Positions 34,274 through 46,954 of a stretch of 59,718 nt of DNA are shown piece after piece. The stretch is from the NCBI GenBank assembly GCA_015680685.1, contig MNCI01033388.1:51105-110822 (forward strand), in the 5' to 3' direction. Made by a program: the position numbers and the translations under genes. The notes under the pieces were generated by a model. It was not told the DNA's origin, made no database searches, and saw only the letters and a program-made list of their open reading frames with translations. This DNA comes from Gnetum montanum. Its lineage: Eukaryota > Streptophyta > Gnetopsida > Gnetales > Gnetaceae. How positions within the stretch are numbered: position 1 is the stretch's first letter; every line of letters begins with the position of its first letter.

Positions 34274-36754
34274 ATGTCTTCTTCTCATAGGAGCAATTCT
34301 CTACCAAAGTCTAACAGAGTACATCCACTGGTGCCTCAATAATACCAAGTCATATATGCCCATCCTAATGAGTATGTATCAAATTTTACCTTTATCCTTC
34401 ATTAGGATGAATGGCTACCATGGCATGACATGGAGTGCAACATTATGTTGCTACCTAATTGATCTATTCCTATAGTGCTCCGACAAATGCTTATATGATG
34501 GGGTCTCCAAAGACTTCATGCTAAGTACATGGTGTAGGATAGTGATACTAGGGATTATCATTCCACTAAGGCACAACATCTCAAGGATCGCCAATTAGAA
34601 TAGCATTATGAATCTATGAAAGGAAAATGATTTAATGATTTCTCATTCTTGTTGTACCAAAAATATGGTGGAGAACCTTTCTCTAGGGGTTTTCCATTTA
34701 GTGAAATTCCTCTCTTTGACTTCAATGAAGGAGATTAAAACTGGAACCTACAGTCCACAATTCATAATCTTAGTTCTGGTAAGAATGGATCCAATGACAA
34801 AGAAGGATCCAAAAAAGCAATTCAAGGAAGGATGCGAACAAAAAACAATATCATGATCATGGTTGCAAACATCAAAGATGTGCTAGTAAGCATCATGATG
34901 GTACTAGTCCTCCTTCCTCTTCACCTTCATCATCATCCTCTTCTTCTTTTGGCTCTGATCATAACCACAAGGGGCACAACTATGATGGATGTGATTTATG
35001 GAACTGAAATGATCAAAGGGACCATCAAGTAAGGTAAGACCAAGGGCACAAACATTAAAGAGAGATGTGATTCCATGAACGAATGGGTAGTAGAGGGCAT
35101 CATAGGCACCAAAATCAAGGCCTCAATTAGCCTTTACTTGCTCCCTGAAGTATGCTAAACATTGTAGAGGTAGCATGAATTCCAACAAGACATGTGAAGG
35201 ATAATTAGATCAAAAGGCTAGACATGAACAATATCCCTCGGTTTAAAGCAGGATATAACTCAAGTCCACAAAACCATCTCCAACCTTTTCAAGATGCATG
35301 TGCCTTGTAGAATATAGAAAATGAGTGGAAAAAACTTAAGTTGTTTCCATGGACATTAAAGAAGTTGAAGACTGATAGCAGTCCTTAGAACTAAAATCTA
35401 TGAAATGATGATGTAAAATGCTTAAACTATTCAATAAAAAATATCAAACATACTTCAGAGTGTCTAACTTGAGAAGGTAGATCCAAAGATGGAAACAAGA
35501 AATACACAAACCCTTATATGCCACCATCAGCCATGGTTATTCTCAATTAAATCAACTTCACCACATTGTAGACAGGCTTCAATTTGAAACAAGAAAAACC
35601 CTTGGCATCTATGCCCACAAGCGACTATCTGAATTATGTGTCCTTCAAATCCAAAGATTAATTGAGTAGGTAGTGAAAAAGGAGGGTGAATTGAAAAAAC
35701 AAGAAAGTGTAGAAGAGTATAATCATAATCCTTCCATTTGCAAGAGGGAGGTTTGATTTTGTGATAGTGAGGATGAAATAGCACTTGATGAGGTGGCAAA
35801 TAGGAAAGCCTTTCCACATCAAAAATTTTAATCTAAAATTACAACCAAGGTTGATTAGTTATGGGACATTGTGAATAGTAGATTTTAAGCTATCCTAAAA
35901 ATTGTTGAAAAGTCTAAAGAACAAGTTAGTGATCATGAGCACAGGAGGCATAAAGAAGTTGAGTGTGTCTATCAAAAAGGTAAGGGCAAAGTTGTTGTAA
36001 TAGAGGAAGTTGTAGAAAGAAAATCAAATGATGATGGTGGGTGTGATGTCTACCAATATCAACATCCTAAGGAATGTTATTCCATAGTGTCACACTTATA
36101 GGAGTCTGGGGTGTATGCTTTGAATCCACAACTTGCACAAAGCCAAACACCCATAATATTACCTTATTCTCAAGGTAATTCTAGGTAGTTTCACTAGCAA
36201 CAATAGTATTATCCAAGTGGAACTCCATTGCAATCATATGAGCAATATCAATAGTGGCAGCAACCACAATCATGGGTGCTGGCACCACCAAGGTAGCAAT
36301 ATCCTTATAGATAACTTAATCCATATGGGTATTACGTTCAACAACCCCTATCTCCACATGATTCCTCCAGTCATGTTTCTACTTTCGAATCTCACTACCA
36401 CCCTTTTGATTATTATCAAACTCATGCAAGAAGGGATATGACCTCTTACCCCTATCCTCCTCCTATTCTTGCACATCTTCCTCATCCAACCACATAGCTA
36501 CCACCTACTCCACCTATGTAGGATGAACTTCTAGCTCAACCACAACAACGCAATGCTACCAGGGCTACTAATCTACAACCAGTTCATCAATCGAGTGGTT
36601 TAGATACTCAATCAAATAAAATACCTTTCTTCCAACCATGCAGTCTTCCTAAGCCCTCAAATACACTAGTGGTTGACAACCCTATTCTTCACCTTTCTCT
36701 ATATTAAATTCCTTTAAGTCCCCTTCAAACCAAACATTTCCCACGATCCACACT
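34274..36754 (+). pseudogene. gag of element B (broken)
   Basis: The start MSSSHRSNSLPKS at 34274 aligns with A and C gag. Downstream are the FTFILH block and the capsid core with LDMNNIPRF (about 35220), followed by NHLQPFQDACAL and a WKKLKLFP segment. The Cys block GCDVYQYQHPKECYS is at about 36045 and VYALNPQLAQS at about 36110, then a Gln/Pro-rich tail. Stops and shifts are numerous. The function is as for A gag. Confidence 0.8.
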
Positions 36755-37180
36755 ATGATGCCTAATCACATTGTATCTAATTGGATCCATGTTGGAAACC
36801 TTTATAGGAAGTTAGCAAATCTTGCAAGTCCTCTAATCTATTTACATATTGCTAGGAATAAACCATGTAAAGATCTTTTTGACTTAAGTTCTAGTGTCAA
36901 TCTAATTTCTTATGAGATGTATACTTCCTGGAACCTACCTCCCTTAAAGAAGAGAAATATCATATTAAAATTAATAGACCAGTCCATCACTATTCCATTC
37001 GAACTAGTGGAAGACATTATGACCACTATCTATGGATGGTCGTATCCTACTAATTTCTTAGTGATCAAAGTCGAGAACTATAAAGGGGACTTCCCAATTA
37101 TCATGGGAAGGACATAGCTAAGCACTATTGATGCAAATATGGGCATCAAAGATCTTTCCTTAGAAATATCCAAATAAAAT
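36755..37180 (+). pseudogene. Aspartic protease of element B (broken)
   Basis: An open stretch from 36755 to 37117 reads LFDLSSSVNLISYEMYTSWNLP. The active-site DSGAS is degraded to DLSSS. It continues LPPLKKRNIILKLIDQSITIP and DFPIIMGRT, where the family has a Trp after the GRT/GRA; TAG replaces that Trp. It is in line with A (4871) and C (53380). Confidence 0.8.
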
Positions 37181-37439
37181 GCATTCAGAATGATCGAGAA
37201 GAAGCAAGCTCCATGCATTATGTATAGTAATACAAGGTGCAATTGTGTGCAAAAAATTTAGGTAGTAAAATGAGCATCTATCTCTACATGCAAGTAGTGT
37301 GCACTAGAAGCAGAAATTCAAAGGTGTCTATATGCAGTAGCCACAAAACATAAGGGCACCCAATGATTGGCTACTGATTTGGAAAGCAACACACTTTACA
37401 TGAAACCAATTAAGAGCCTAACATGCACATATGTCATAA

Positions 37440-38600
37440 GCATGGATGAACTAGAGCAAGTTCATCACTAACTCTCTGATGATACAAATGATGATACTCA
37501 CTAGAAAGAGTTAGAAATTCCTAAAAATTTTAGGCAAGAGCCCTTTGAACTAAAAATGCTACCAGCTGGAATGGAATATGTGTTTCTAAAAAATGGGAAG
37601 CTAGTTATAATCAATGCAAATCTTACTCTATAGTAGAAAAAGATGTTGTTGAATGTAGTTGAAAAATGATCAACAACTTTTTCTTAATCATATCTTGAAC
37701 TCATAGGGATTGATCCTACAATATGCCAACACCACATCTACACTAATTCAACCATGAAGCCAAAAAGATGGCCATAGAGGTAATTGAATCCCAAATTGAA
37801 GCAAATCATCAAGGAGGAAATCAAACAACTCCTCAAGGCTAGGTTCATTTATACTATTGCAGATAGGGAGTGGGTTAGTCCACTCATAATTGTGCCAAAG
37901 AAAGGAGGTAAGTGGTGGGTCTACATCGATTTTTGACTATTGAATATGGCAACATTCAAAGACCATTTTCCATTACCATTTGTTGATCAAGTATTAGACA
38001 CAATATCTAGGCATTACTACTATAGTTTTCTAGATGGTTATAGTGGCTATAACCAAATCTAGATCATTCCTAAAGACTAAGCCAAAACAATATTCACAAG
38101 TCCTTGGGGGACTTTTTCATATCGCAAGATGCCTTTTGGTCTATATAATGCCCCTACTACATTCCAACACCTAGTTCTAAGCATTTTTCAACAATAAATT
38201 GTAGTGGTATGGAAGTCCTCATGGGTGACTTCTTCACCTATGAAGATACATTTGAGCAAGCCCTAGACCACCTTAAGCAAGTACTGAAATGATGTGTTGA
38301 GACAAAACTCAGGCTCAATTGACAAAAGAGTCACCTGATAATCCATGAAGGCATTATATTAGGGCATAGGATATCATAAGTAGGAATTGAGATAGATCCT
38401 AAAAAAATAAGAGTCATCCAAGAAATAACCTACCAACTACAAACTATCAAAGATTTTTGATCATTCCTTGGACATACTAGCTATTATTGATGATTCACAA
38501 AGAATTTCTCTAAGATAGCAAAACCATTGACGAAGCTAACAAAGAAAGATGCTCCATTTGTCTAGACTATGGAATGCAAACAAACATTCCAATAGCTAAA
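37440..38600 (+). pseudogene. Reverse transcriptase of element B (broken)
   Basis: The Athila-type linker (PAGMEYVFLKNGK, then the QHHIYTNST region) is followed by LNPKLKQIIKEEIKQLL (about 37785), WVSPLIIVPKKGGKWWVYIDF, YSFLDGYSGYNQI (first Asp kept, about 38030), SPWGTFSYRKMPFGLYNAPTTFQ and VLMGDFFTY at about 38215, where the family has VFMDDFSVY. One Asp of the pair is now Gly. Stops and at least one frame shift follow. This copy keeps the segment that A has deleted. Confidence 0.8.
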
Positions 38601-39060
38601 AAAAAACTTTTAGAAACTTCAATCCTATAAGCACCCAATTTGTCCAAATTATTTCATGTTATGATAGATGCATCAAATTATTTCTTAGGAGCTATGCTTA
38701 CATAGATGGATGACAAGAAACATCCATATTACATCCACTGCACTAGTTGAAGCACTGTGGGTGCACAACTAAACTACACCACCATAGTAAAAGAATTAAT
38801 GGTAGTGGTATTTGCTCTAGAAAATTTTAGGCATTATGTGCTTGGATACAAAGTATTTATGCATATAGATCATAGTGTCATCTGCTTCCTAATGAACAAG
38901 CCAATGGTAAGCCCCCATGTCATATAGTGGCTAGTGATCCTATAAGAATTCAATCTTATAATGGTAAATTGAAAGGCACTAAGAATGTGGTCACTGACCA
39001 CTTGTCTCAATTATGGTGGAACAAAAAGAAAAGAAAGAGAGTCCACTATCTAATATGTTT
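38601..39060 (+). pseudogene. RNase H of element B (broken)
   Basis: In shifted frames the order IDASNYFLGAML (about 38668), KELMVVVFALENFRHYVL (about 38800), YIDHS (about 38870) and NVVTDHLSQL (about 38990) is seen, the usual Ty3/gypsy RNase H signature. Stops interrupt it. Confidence 0.7.
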
Positions 39061-39189
39061 CTTGACAAAATCCTCTTTACTAGGGCTATAACTAAACAAT
39101 TTCTCAATGAGCCTAAATGATATGATGACATTCTCATCTATCTTCTCATCCAAGATATGCCACAAGGGTTGGACCACCAAAATAAATAG

Positions 39190-40310
39190 TAGTTTCTTCA
39201 CTAGGTAAAACACTTCATGGAGATCAATAGACACATGTACAAGGTGTATGTTGATGGCCTAGTTTGATGATGTGTCCCTAATGTTGACCAACTGCTCATT
39301 CTTCAAGATGCTCATGAAGGTCCTTGTAGAGGCCACTATGCTAGGAGATGAACAACCATTAAAATCCCGATGGCAAGGTACTATTGGCCAACAATTTTTA
39401 GGAATTCTCATCAATATGTTCACTCTTATGAACAATGTCAATGAGATGGTGGAATGACTACTCGAATGGAGGAACCTCAATAATGGATTTAGCCACTGGA
39501 ACCCTTTGACATCTAGAGCATTTACTTCATGAGTTCCATCATACCCATGTTAAATGGAAAGGCATACATCATAATTAATGTTGACTATTGTTATCACTGA
39601 CTGTACATCTTCAACTGCTACTCAGTTTATACAATAAAATGTTGTAAACAAGTTTGGTGTGCCACCTGCATTAATTTCTGATAATGGAACTTACTTTACA
39701 GGCACTACCTTTCAAAAGCTCATGCAATGCTTGGGGGTTGAACATAATCTTGAAACACCCTACCACCCCCAAGCCAATGGTCAAGTTAAGGTTACCAATA
39801 GAAAAATCATAAGGATTCTAATAACTATTATCAAATATAGGAAAGACTAGAGCATGAAACTTAATGATGCCCTTTGGGCCTATTGCTCAACATGGAAACT
39901 TCTTATAGGTTATTCTCCTTATGAGCTTATGTATGAAAAGTTACCAACACTTTCTAGTCAATCCAAGCTCCGTACATTATCAACAACCTGTGACCTTGAC
40001 CTTGACTTGAGTCTGGCAAAAAAAGAAAGACTAATAAATGTCAACTTGCTAAGTGAAAGCTAATTGATGGCCCTATCATCCAACAAGTTGCACAAGGCAT
40101 ACAACAAAAACTGTCATGAGCTTAAAATCAGGAAAGTCAAATTTTAACCGAGAGATAAGGTTCTCTACTAGAATCCCACACATGTACCTCAACAAACTGA
40201 GTTCTAGACATTGTGGAAAGAACCTTATATAATTTATGAAACTTTTCCTTCTAGGGCCATGATGATCTACAAACCTAAGAGACCAAACAAGAAATAGCTA
40301 GTCAACATAT
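39190..40310 (+). pseudogene. Integrase of element B (broken)
   Basis: The first catalytic position reads SIYFMSS (about 39515), where A has GIDFMRP, so Asp is changed to Tyr. The second reads ISDNGTYFTGTTFQ (Asp kept, about 39670). The Glu position reads QVKVTNR, so Glu is changed to Lys. The best open part is 39659-40063 (YHPQANGQV, LNDALWAY, GYSPYELMYEKLP). The C-terminal part includes RDKVLY and LWKEPYIIYE. Confidence 0.8.
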
Positions 40311-42102
40311 AATAATTTACACCTTTCCATGAGCATAAGCTATCTAATACAACAAACACCTCATCATATGAACAACCATGCTCAATATTTCAAATGTCCT
40401 CCCTTCAACTCACTCATGGGGGAGATGGCCATCCATGTTAACTATATAAGCAGCTCCTCAATTTTTCCCCCTTTTTGTTTTACATGTTTTTGTTTTACAT
40501 ATTTTTGTTTTGCAACTTCTTGTTTTACACATTCTTTATTTTACATCTTTTTTGTTTTTATGTTATTAATTTTTTCTAATTTTTTTACATCATTAGTACA
40601 TTTGTCATTTCTTGAATATGTTACATGTTCTTTTATATTTCTTTTATTTTGGTGTGATTTTCTAACATTTTGTTAATAAGTACCAGGCATAGTGGTAATT
40701 TGTTACTTGATGGTGATATGTACTATTCAGTTATTTGATTGTTGGTGTCTAGATTCTAGCTTTAAATTTTGTTATCAATAACAAGGACATGGTTTATTTT
40801 CATGCAATAGGTAATGAGTCCACAACAGCCACCCATCCACAAACTCTATAGTTTCTCTTATTCTAAAAATGTGCAACCCCTTTTTCATTAATAAAACTAT
40901 AATGAATTTATAACTTTGGTAGTTTTCAAAATTGGAAATGATTCAAAGGTTTGAATAGGATGTGACTTCAAGGGACTTCGGTATTCTTTATGCTTTTCTA
41001 CTTACTTAGGTGCATGTGTGTTTTCATGGATTTCTTACCATTCTATGTCGACCACTAAAAGGAAGTTGAATACTTCTTTTATTGATGTGGTTCCTATTTT
41101 AAAAAAAATAAAAAAATAATTAAAATTCAAAACATACCCCTCAAAAAAAATAAATAGGCTACCCATGCCTGAAGGTCCCCTCTAACAAAGGCCCTTCCTA
41201 ACTTCCTACTTCTCTTTTCTTCTCTAACAAGGAATGCTGGTTGTTCTATGGAAGCACTCTTATGTCTTAATGGCATGGGCTGGTCTTAAAATGGAAATGC
41301 AAAGTCACTAAACATGGTTAGTTTTGGTCTTGACTAAGGATAGATCTTATCAAGTCATTTAATCATAAAATTCATAAGGGATATCATGTGACCTTAATCA
41401 AGAACTCCATTCTACACTCTCTCTCATCCATCTTTGCTTTTCATGTCTCACCTCATTTTCAGTTTCATGTTCTTGTTTGATGTCCTTCTTTTGGCTTTTT
41501 GTACTTAACCTCATTGTTAGAATTCTTAGGTAGTTTCTTTTGGTTTTTTGTACTTAACCTTCCATAACCATTAATCATCCACGGAACCCACAAACTCCTC
41601 ATTTTGAAGTTATGAAAGGGTAATAAAAGGCCTATGCCTACTTTGGGAAGGACCCACTTGCATATCTTTTGGTTGGATTAGTTAATTTCTTTATCCTTAA
41701 ACACCCTTTCAATCAAATCCTTTTATTTACCTCATCAATAACATCCAATTATGCACATTTTCACAACATTTTTTAGTGAACTATCCTTTTTATTGTTGTG
41801 AATTCTTACACCCTCTTCAAATATTTCCATGTGTAGAGCTTTTTCAAATTTAATGAACCACTTATCTATTTTACCCTATTTGTCAGTCTTCNATTCTATG
41901 TTAGTTTTATCCAAGATGTTCACTTCTCTTATCATGAACACCCAATTTTGTAAAGATTGTATCTTCGTACACTTGGGCACTTAGAGTCTATTATTCCATT
42001 TGAGTCAATTTGTGTGTCAATCAATAATGCTATACCTTTCTAATATTTTGTAAGGGACTTGTTACTCCTCTTCTTCACTCAAGCATGAGTTTTTATTCAA
42101 TC
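40311..42102 (+). other. 3' non-coding region of B
   Basis: It starts near CTCATGGGGGAGATGGCC (about 40412), an internal purine-rich word also present after integrase in A and near 54190 in C. It then has a TTTTTGTTTTACAT minisatellite (40478-40560), and later DNA aligned with A on both sides of D. N at 41892. No extra ORF was recognised. Confidence 0.7.
40478..40565 (+). repeat. TTTTTGTTTTACAT minisatellite in B
   Basis: About five degenerate 15-16 bp units, homologous to the longer array of C at 54246-54395. Confidence 0.7.
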
Positions 42103-42111
42103 ATGGGGGTA
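42103..42111 (+). other. Purine tract of B
   Basis: ATGGGGGTA immediately before the TG of the 3' LTR. Confidence 0.7.
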
Positions 42112-43018
42112 TGATGAATCATGTTTTGAGTAGCTTCGATATTGGATACATGATATCAAATACCAAATATTAGAGCCTTGACATTGAATACCCAATGTCA
42201 GAGCCCAAGATGTGATGTTGAATATCCAATATCATGGGGTATATGCTAGCTTATAAATATAGTGCTTTGGCTCATAATTTTTATAAGTTTTTGGTTGAAT
42301 TTTTCATAGTCTTTTGCATAAAGTAGGAAGCTCTTAGAATTTTTTCTCTCCACAATTAGAATATTTTCTAAGTGCCCACAACAAGAGTTTGAGTATGTAT
42401 GAATCGTTCTTTGAACACTAATATACTTGAGCATAACAATGTGATGGGAATAAAAATGAATCCTTTTGATCATCCTTGCAGCATTGAGAATAGATTAAAT
42501 GTTTCCTTGATGCATTTAATATTCATGTACTTTATTTTCATGCACTTCATTTCAGTGCAATTTAATTAAGCAATTAATTTCCAATTGTTAATGAACACAA
42601 GCATGACCACCTTGAGCATACGTATAGCACTTGGTAATGCAGAAATGCTTAACGTTTGGTAGCCCAGTTGTGCTATATGTGTTTAGGATGTGTCTAGGAA
42701 AGTGGGATGGGTACTTGTTTTAGGCTAGCTATCTAGTAGATAAATTATATCCTAAATTACTTTACCTTTCATTCTTGTTATAGGGAATTAAACTTATAAA
42801 TTACAAAATGATAAAAATCACATAACTTGGTTGCAGTTAACCATATACTTGTACTTCACAAGTGGAACTGGGAAGACAACAAAATTTCTCAACATTCATT
42901 TTACTTCCTAGAGAATTAGTGCACTAGAGAACTATAGGTCTATGAAATTCAACTATATTATGCATGAACACCTTAGTGATTCATATGGTTGGATGTAGGG
43001 GTACCTCGTCACTTGTCA
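42112..43018 (+). repeat. 3' LTR of element B
   Basis: It starts TGATGAATCATGTTTTGAG and ends CACTTGTCA; aligned with 33220-34114 throughout. The TATA box is at 42252-42259. Confidence 0.92.
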
Positions 43019-43023
43019 AGGCT
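43019..43023. repeat. Target-site duplication, right of B
   Basis: AGGCT, identical to 33215-33219. Confidence 0.9.
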
Positions 43024-45400
43024 AAATCTAAGCCCAAACATATCTTGGGTGTGCTTTTCCAACAAGGAATCCCTATGACAACAAGGCCCATTCCCACCTT
43101 ACCTGACTAACTATGCTTGGTCCCACACTAATTGCCATTGTGCATCAAACATAATTGGTGTTGCAACCCATCATGTTTCATTTCTCCATGTCATTGGCTA
43201 CATAACCCTAATCTGTGCGTGATTGGTAATGGTTGTCACCACCACAAACTCATTGATCAACCAAGTGGAAACCATCAGGGGACCCTAAGTAACCCAAGGA
43301 TCACATACCCTTTTTGTTCCATTTGTACCCCAAATACTAGCACAAACATCTTTCTCCTTGTTTGATCCACTAAATATAGCTATAACACTACCTCTTCCCT
43401 CTATGAAATAATCGATAGCAAGGCTACCAACCTTCCAAAAAATGTCATGATCATTTGCTCAAATCTCACAACTAATAGAGGCACCATAAAACCTATATCA
43501 GGCCTTTCGAATGATCCAAGACCTGATAGAGGAATTGAAAAGGCTTAAGGCCTCTACATCTCAAAGCATTAAGATCATGGACTTTTACCAAAATGATCCC
43601 ATTAGTCCTATGGTCCCACCCTTAATGATTTCTCTTGGTGTCCTCATCCATCAATTCAACAAGTACAATGAAGCATGTGATGCCAACACTCACCTTATTG
43701 CTTTCTGCTCTAAATGCTTGCTATTGCAACCATGGCCACACACCACAATGAAGATTTTCCTTATGTCCTTGATAGGAAAAGTGCTTAACTAATATCACAC
43801 CTTACCTAAAGGATCTATATCCTATCTTAAGGACCTGATAGCATAATTTATTAACCACTTCAAGTATAACTTGAAGCCTAACGCTACACTTGACCAATTG
43901 ACAAAGGTCAAGTAACGATCCCTAGAACCAACACAGAAGTTCATCCAATGATGGAATGTTCTACTTAATGAGATACTAGATCCTATAGCTGAAACCCACC
44001 TTTTGACCATATTCAAAGGGATGCTTAATGAATTTATCAAGTGTAGGTTGTATTACCTTAACCTACGGTCGCTTAGTGAAGTGTTCTTCTAAACAAAAAA
44101 CATAGAGGACACCATAAAAGCTAGTCATGACCTTGCTTACGTGGCATACAAAAATCAACACATGTCGAGGAATAAAGAAAAGGATAAACAAAACAACGTA
44201 GCTATAGTGATAGTAACCAAGGTAGCCAAAATCACTAACCATGGGCTAAGAAACAATCAACCCAAGGTCTGTGCTAACAATCATGATTACCAGCCATCAA
44301 CCTATAGGGCCACTACATCGATTACATCTAGACCAAGATTTGAGTATAAGGACAAGACAAAATATGCTAGTTTAACTTTGAAGCCATCTAAACTTCTAAA
44401 TAAACTATTGAATATGTCTGAAGCTACTCATAAAAAACATGATAGGCTATGTGAAATAGCCAAGGATTCCACTCAAGAAACCAAGGATGACCCACAACTG
44501 CTTAAATATTTCATGCTCAACTGCTTCTTTCATTATCATCAATTGTCTGGTCATGAAACTGACTTCTACCCCACACTAAAAGATTACGTACAAAGGATGA
44601 TAGATAGAGCCAAGTTTATCCTTAATGCATCCAACCTTGTCCAACCCCAAAATTAGTCGATGTGCATGCATAAGGATCCATTAAATGACAAAGACCAATC
44701 ATACATCATATTAGTGTTTAATATTAATGAAAATCAAAGGTCCATGAGAGAATCATTTATGGTTATATTACTTCCCCTTCCTTTCCCACACCCACCCCCC
44801 CCACCCCCAACAACAATGAGAGGGCCTTTTCAACTTCCACCAACTCAAGATCCTATTTTGTTATGAGGGTACCACCACCCATCCTTCCTAGGAAACCCTT
44901 TATCATGAAGGCGACCTAACTAGCCACAACCCAACCAACTAAAATAACCATACAACAACCTCCTATGATGGCCAANTGACCTAACTAGCCACAACCCAAC
45001 CAACTAAAATAACCATACAACAACCTCCTATGATGGCCAATGCTACCGCCTCTTCATCACAATGAACAAATGACAACCAAAAAGTCTCAACCAACCAAAG
45101 GAAGAAGCATAAGCAAAAGCCTAATAACAAGGGTGACAAGCAGGCTGAGGCACAAAAGGAAGTGGACTCACCAAAGACCACTTCCATATCAGCTATGCTA
45201 ATGACCTTCTTGATCCAACCCTCCTCAACTAGTAAACCACAAGAGGACCCCAAACCCCAAAGCTAGAAGAAAGAGGAGAGATCCCAACAATACCAACTTA
45301 AGGCTAAAGTTTGCATGTTGGGATGCATGAAATAAGTAAAGCACAACTAAGGCAACAACCCCATGGCCAATCATAAGAAATTTCTCAATGTGATGGAACA
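43024..45400 (+). pseudogene. gag of element E, main part
   Basis: It continues the frame of 32849-33219. A Pro/Thr-rich region is followed by the capsid core 43511-44100 (IMDFYQNDPISPMVPPLMI, FNKYNEACDANTHL, LLTIFKGMLNEFIK), which aligns with D gag residue by residue. The knuckle-like block FHYHQLSGHETDFYP (44520-44570) has lost its cysteines (Tat pattern CxYHxxxGHxTxxC). VQRMIDRAKF follows, then a Pro run (44770-44810). An exact 63 bp duplication around an N (44913-45040) disturbs the frame. Stops are present. Confidence 0.82.
44913..45040 (+). repeat. Exact 63 bp duplication around an N
   Basis: 44913-44975 and 44978-45040 are identical (GACCTAACTAGCC...GATGGCCAA) and are separated only by N and T. 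In such decayed DNA an exact repeat beside a gap character points to two overlapping contig ends that were not merged. Confidence 0.88.
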
Positions 45401-46270
45401 AGTCAAGTAATCCCTCAAGCAAAAGAACCAAAGTTTGAGCCTATACAACCTAATCATGACTTTCGCTACATATCATGAGGTGCAAGTTAAGATGTTGACT
45501 TCCATCCCCATTAGTAAGGATATCCCCCACTAATGAGAAGTCCATCCATGCAATGATGGTTCCTTCTTCACCAAGGGAGAAGAAGTCAACATCACTAGTG
45601 TTTCACAATTGCAAAATCAAGAATAGCCCCCAAAACAGCAAGGTAACTAGGGCTCCTCTTTTCATCATAAATCAAGTAGGGTAGTTTAAGGTCCATCAAG
45701 TGCATGTAGACAATGGGGCTACAACTAACATTATCCCATGAACCATTGTTGAATGCATGGATTTGATAGAGTAGATACAACATACAACAACGGTAGCTCT
45801 CAAGTCCTTTAACAGGTCATAGGTTGTTATTAAGGGATCAATCTCCTTAGACTTTGTGATAGGGGAGCAGTTCCCCACAACCGCTAATTTCTTGGTGGTA
45901 GAGGAAATGTCAAGGTTCAACATAATCCTTGGAAGACTTTGGTTGCCTCAATCACAAGTCATATCTTCACCCATCCACTAAGAGATTCGCCTTCCTTAGG
46001 TGAAAGGTGAAATCATCATTCATGGTAATAATGTTATTCCCCTGGCACTCAACAATGTGGATATAGAGTAGGGATTTGAAGTGGAGGTTCAAGAAGAATC
46101 TCCCAACCACAAAGTCAAGTAGAATAAGAGAGAGGAGAAAGCCAAGATTGACAACAATGAGAAATGGAATGCATTATGGAACGAACTCCCTTTCAACATT
46201 GTTAGTGAAGAGGATGGTGAATACAGACTTATGCAAAATAGACCTTACACATTTCTAAATCTTTCAAAGA
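45401..46270 (+). pseudogene. Aspartic protease of element E (broken)
   Basis: VHVDNGATTNIIP at about 45705 keeps the Asp and Gly-Ala of the active site (DNGA for D[ST]GA). It is followed by VVIKGSISLDFVIGEQFPTTANFLVV and FNIILGRLWLPQ (about 45930). The tail ISSPIHxEIRLP and GEIIIHGN is shared with D. A further acidic segment, WNALWNELPFNIVSEEDGEYRLMQ, ends near 46270. Stops are at 45738 and 45771 and elsewhere. It is the better preserved of the two Tat-type proteases here. Confidence 0.8.
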
Positions 46271-46954
46271 TTAGGAAGAATCTACACAAGTGATGTGCAC
46301 CCTAATCCTTCCACCCCATGCTTTTATGAGCATGTAACCATATGTTCTAATAGTCATTTAGCCTAAATTTTCTTTCTTAACCTATTACATCTTTTGGTAC
46401 ATTCTTTCTTTTATGCATATAGCCTAGAAATTTAATTTTATTTACATTTTTATTCAAGTTTTTTCATTTAAAACTAAAACACCCATAAAAACTTTAAAAT
46501 AGAAAATCACCAAAAAATATGAGTTTCTTTTCAATGCCATCCCACCATAGTCCTAAACTAGCAAAACAAACATATCAATGGCCTACCATGACCTTAAATT
46601 AGCAAGACACTTAAACAACCTATGTCCACCATGGCCTAAAACTAGCAAGCATCTCTTTCATCCTATTTATGTTTTAGCCTACATTCACATCATTTATCTA
46701 CTTAACTTTATAGCCAAGATCAACATAGCCACCTATAATATTTATAACACTAGAACAATATATATCCAAAAACTAAAACCAAAAACTTTTCATTTAAAAT
46801 ATTCATAAATACATAGTCGTAGCCACACTATGTGGCAAAATGCCCAAATAATAATAATCATCCATAACATAGTCTTAGCTTATAAAAGCCATCAACAAAA
46901 AAAATGATAAACATCGTATACCACCAACAAGATGAAGTAGGTAGATGGACAATG
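46271..46954. other. Non-coding spacer of E with TAAACTAGC words
   Basis: CCTAAACTAGCAA, CCTTAAATTAGCAAG and CCTAAAACTAGCAAG lie at 46550-46650, each after a CCATGRYC-like word. They correspond to the TAAACTA repeats after D protease (16040-16300). Otherwise AT-rich with no coding signal. Confidence 0.6.

Larger units (their letters stand above)
33220..43018 (+). mobile_element. Element B: full-length, dead Athila-like Ty3/gypsy element nested in E gag
   Basis: Two LTRs (33220-34114 and 42112-43018), a tRNA-Asp-type primer site, gag, protease, RT, RNase H and integrase relics in order, a 1.8 kb 3' non-coding part, a purine tract and an exact AGGCT duplication define it. Its genes align with those of A and C. 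The two LTRs differ by eye at roughly one base in seven or eight, so insertion was ancient. Every gene has stops. Confidence 0.93.
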
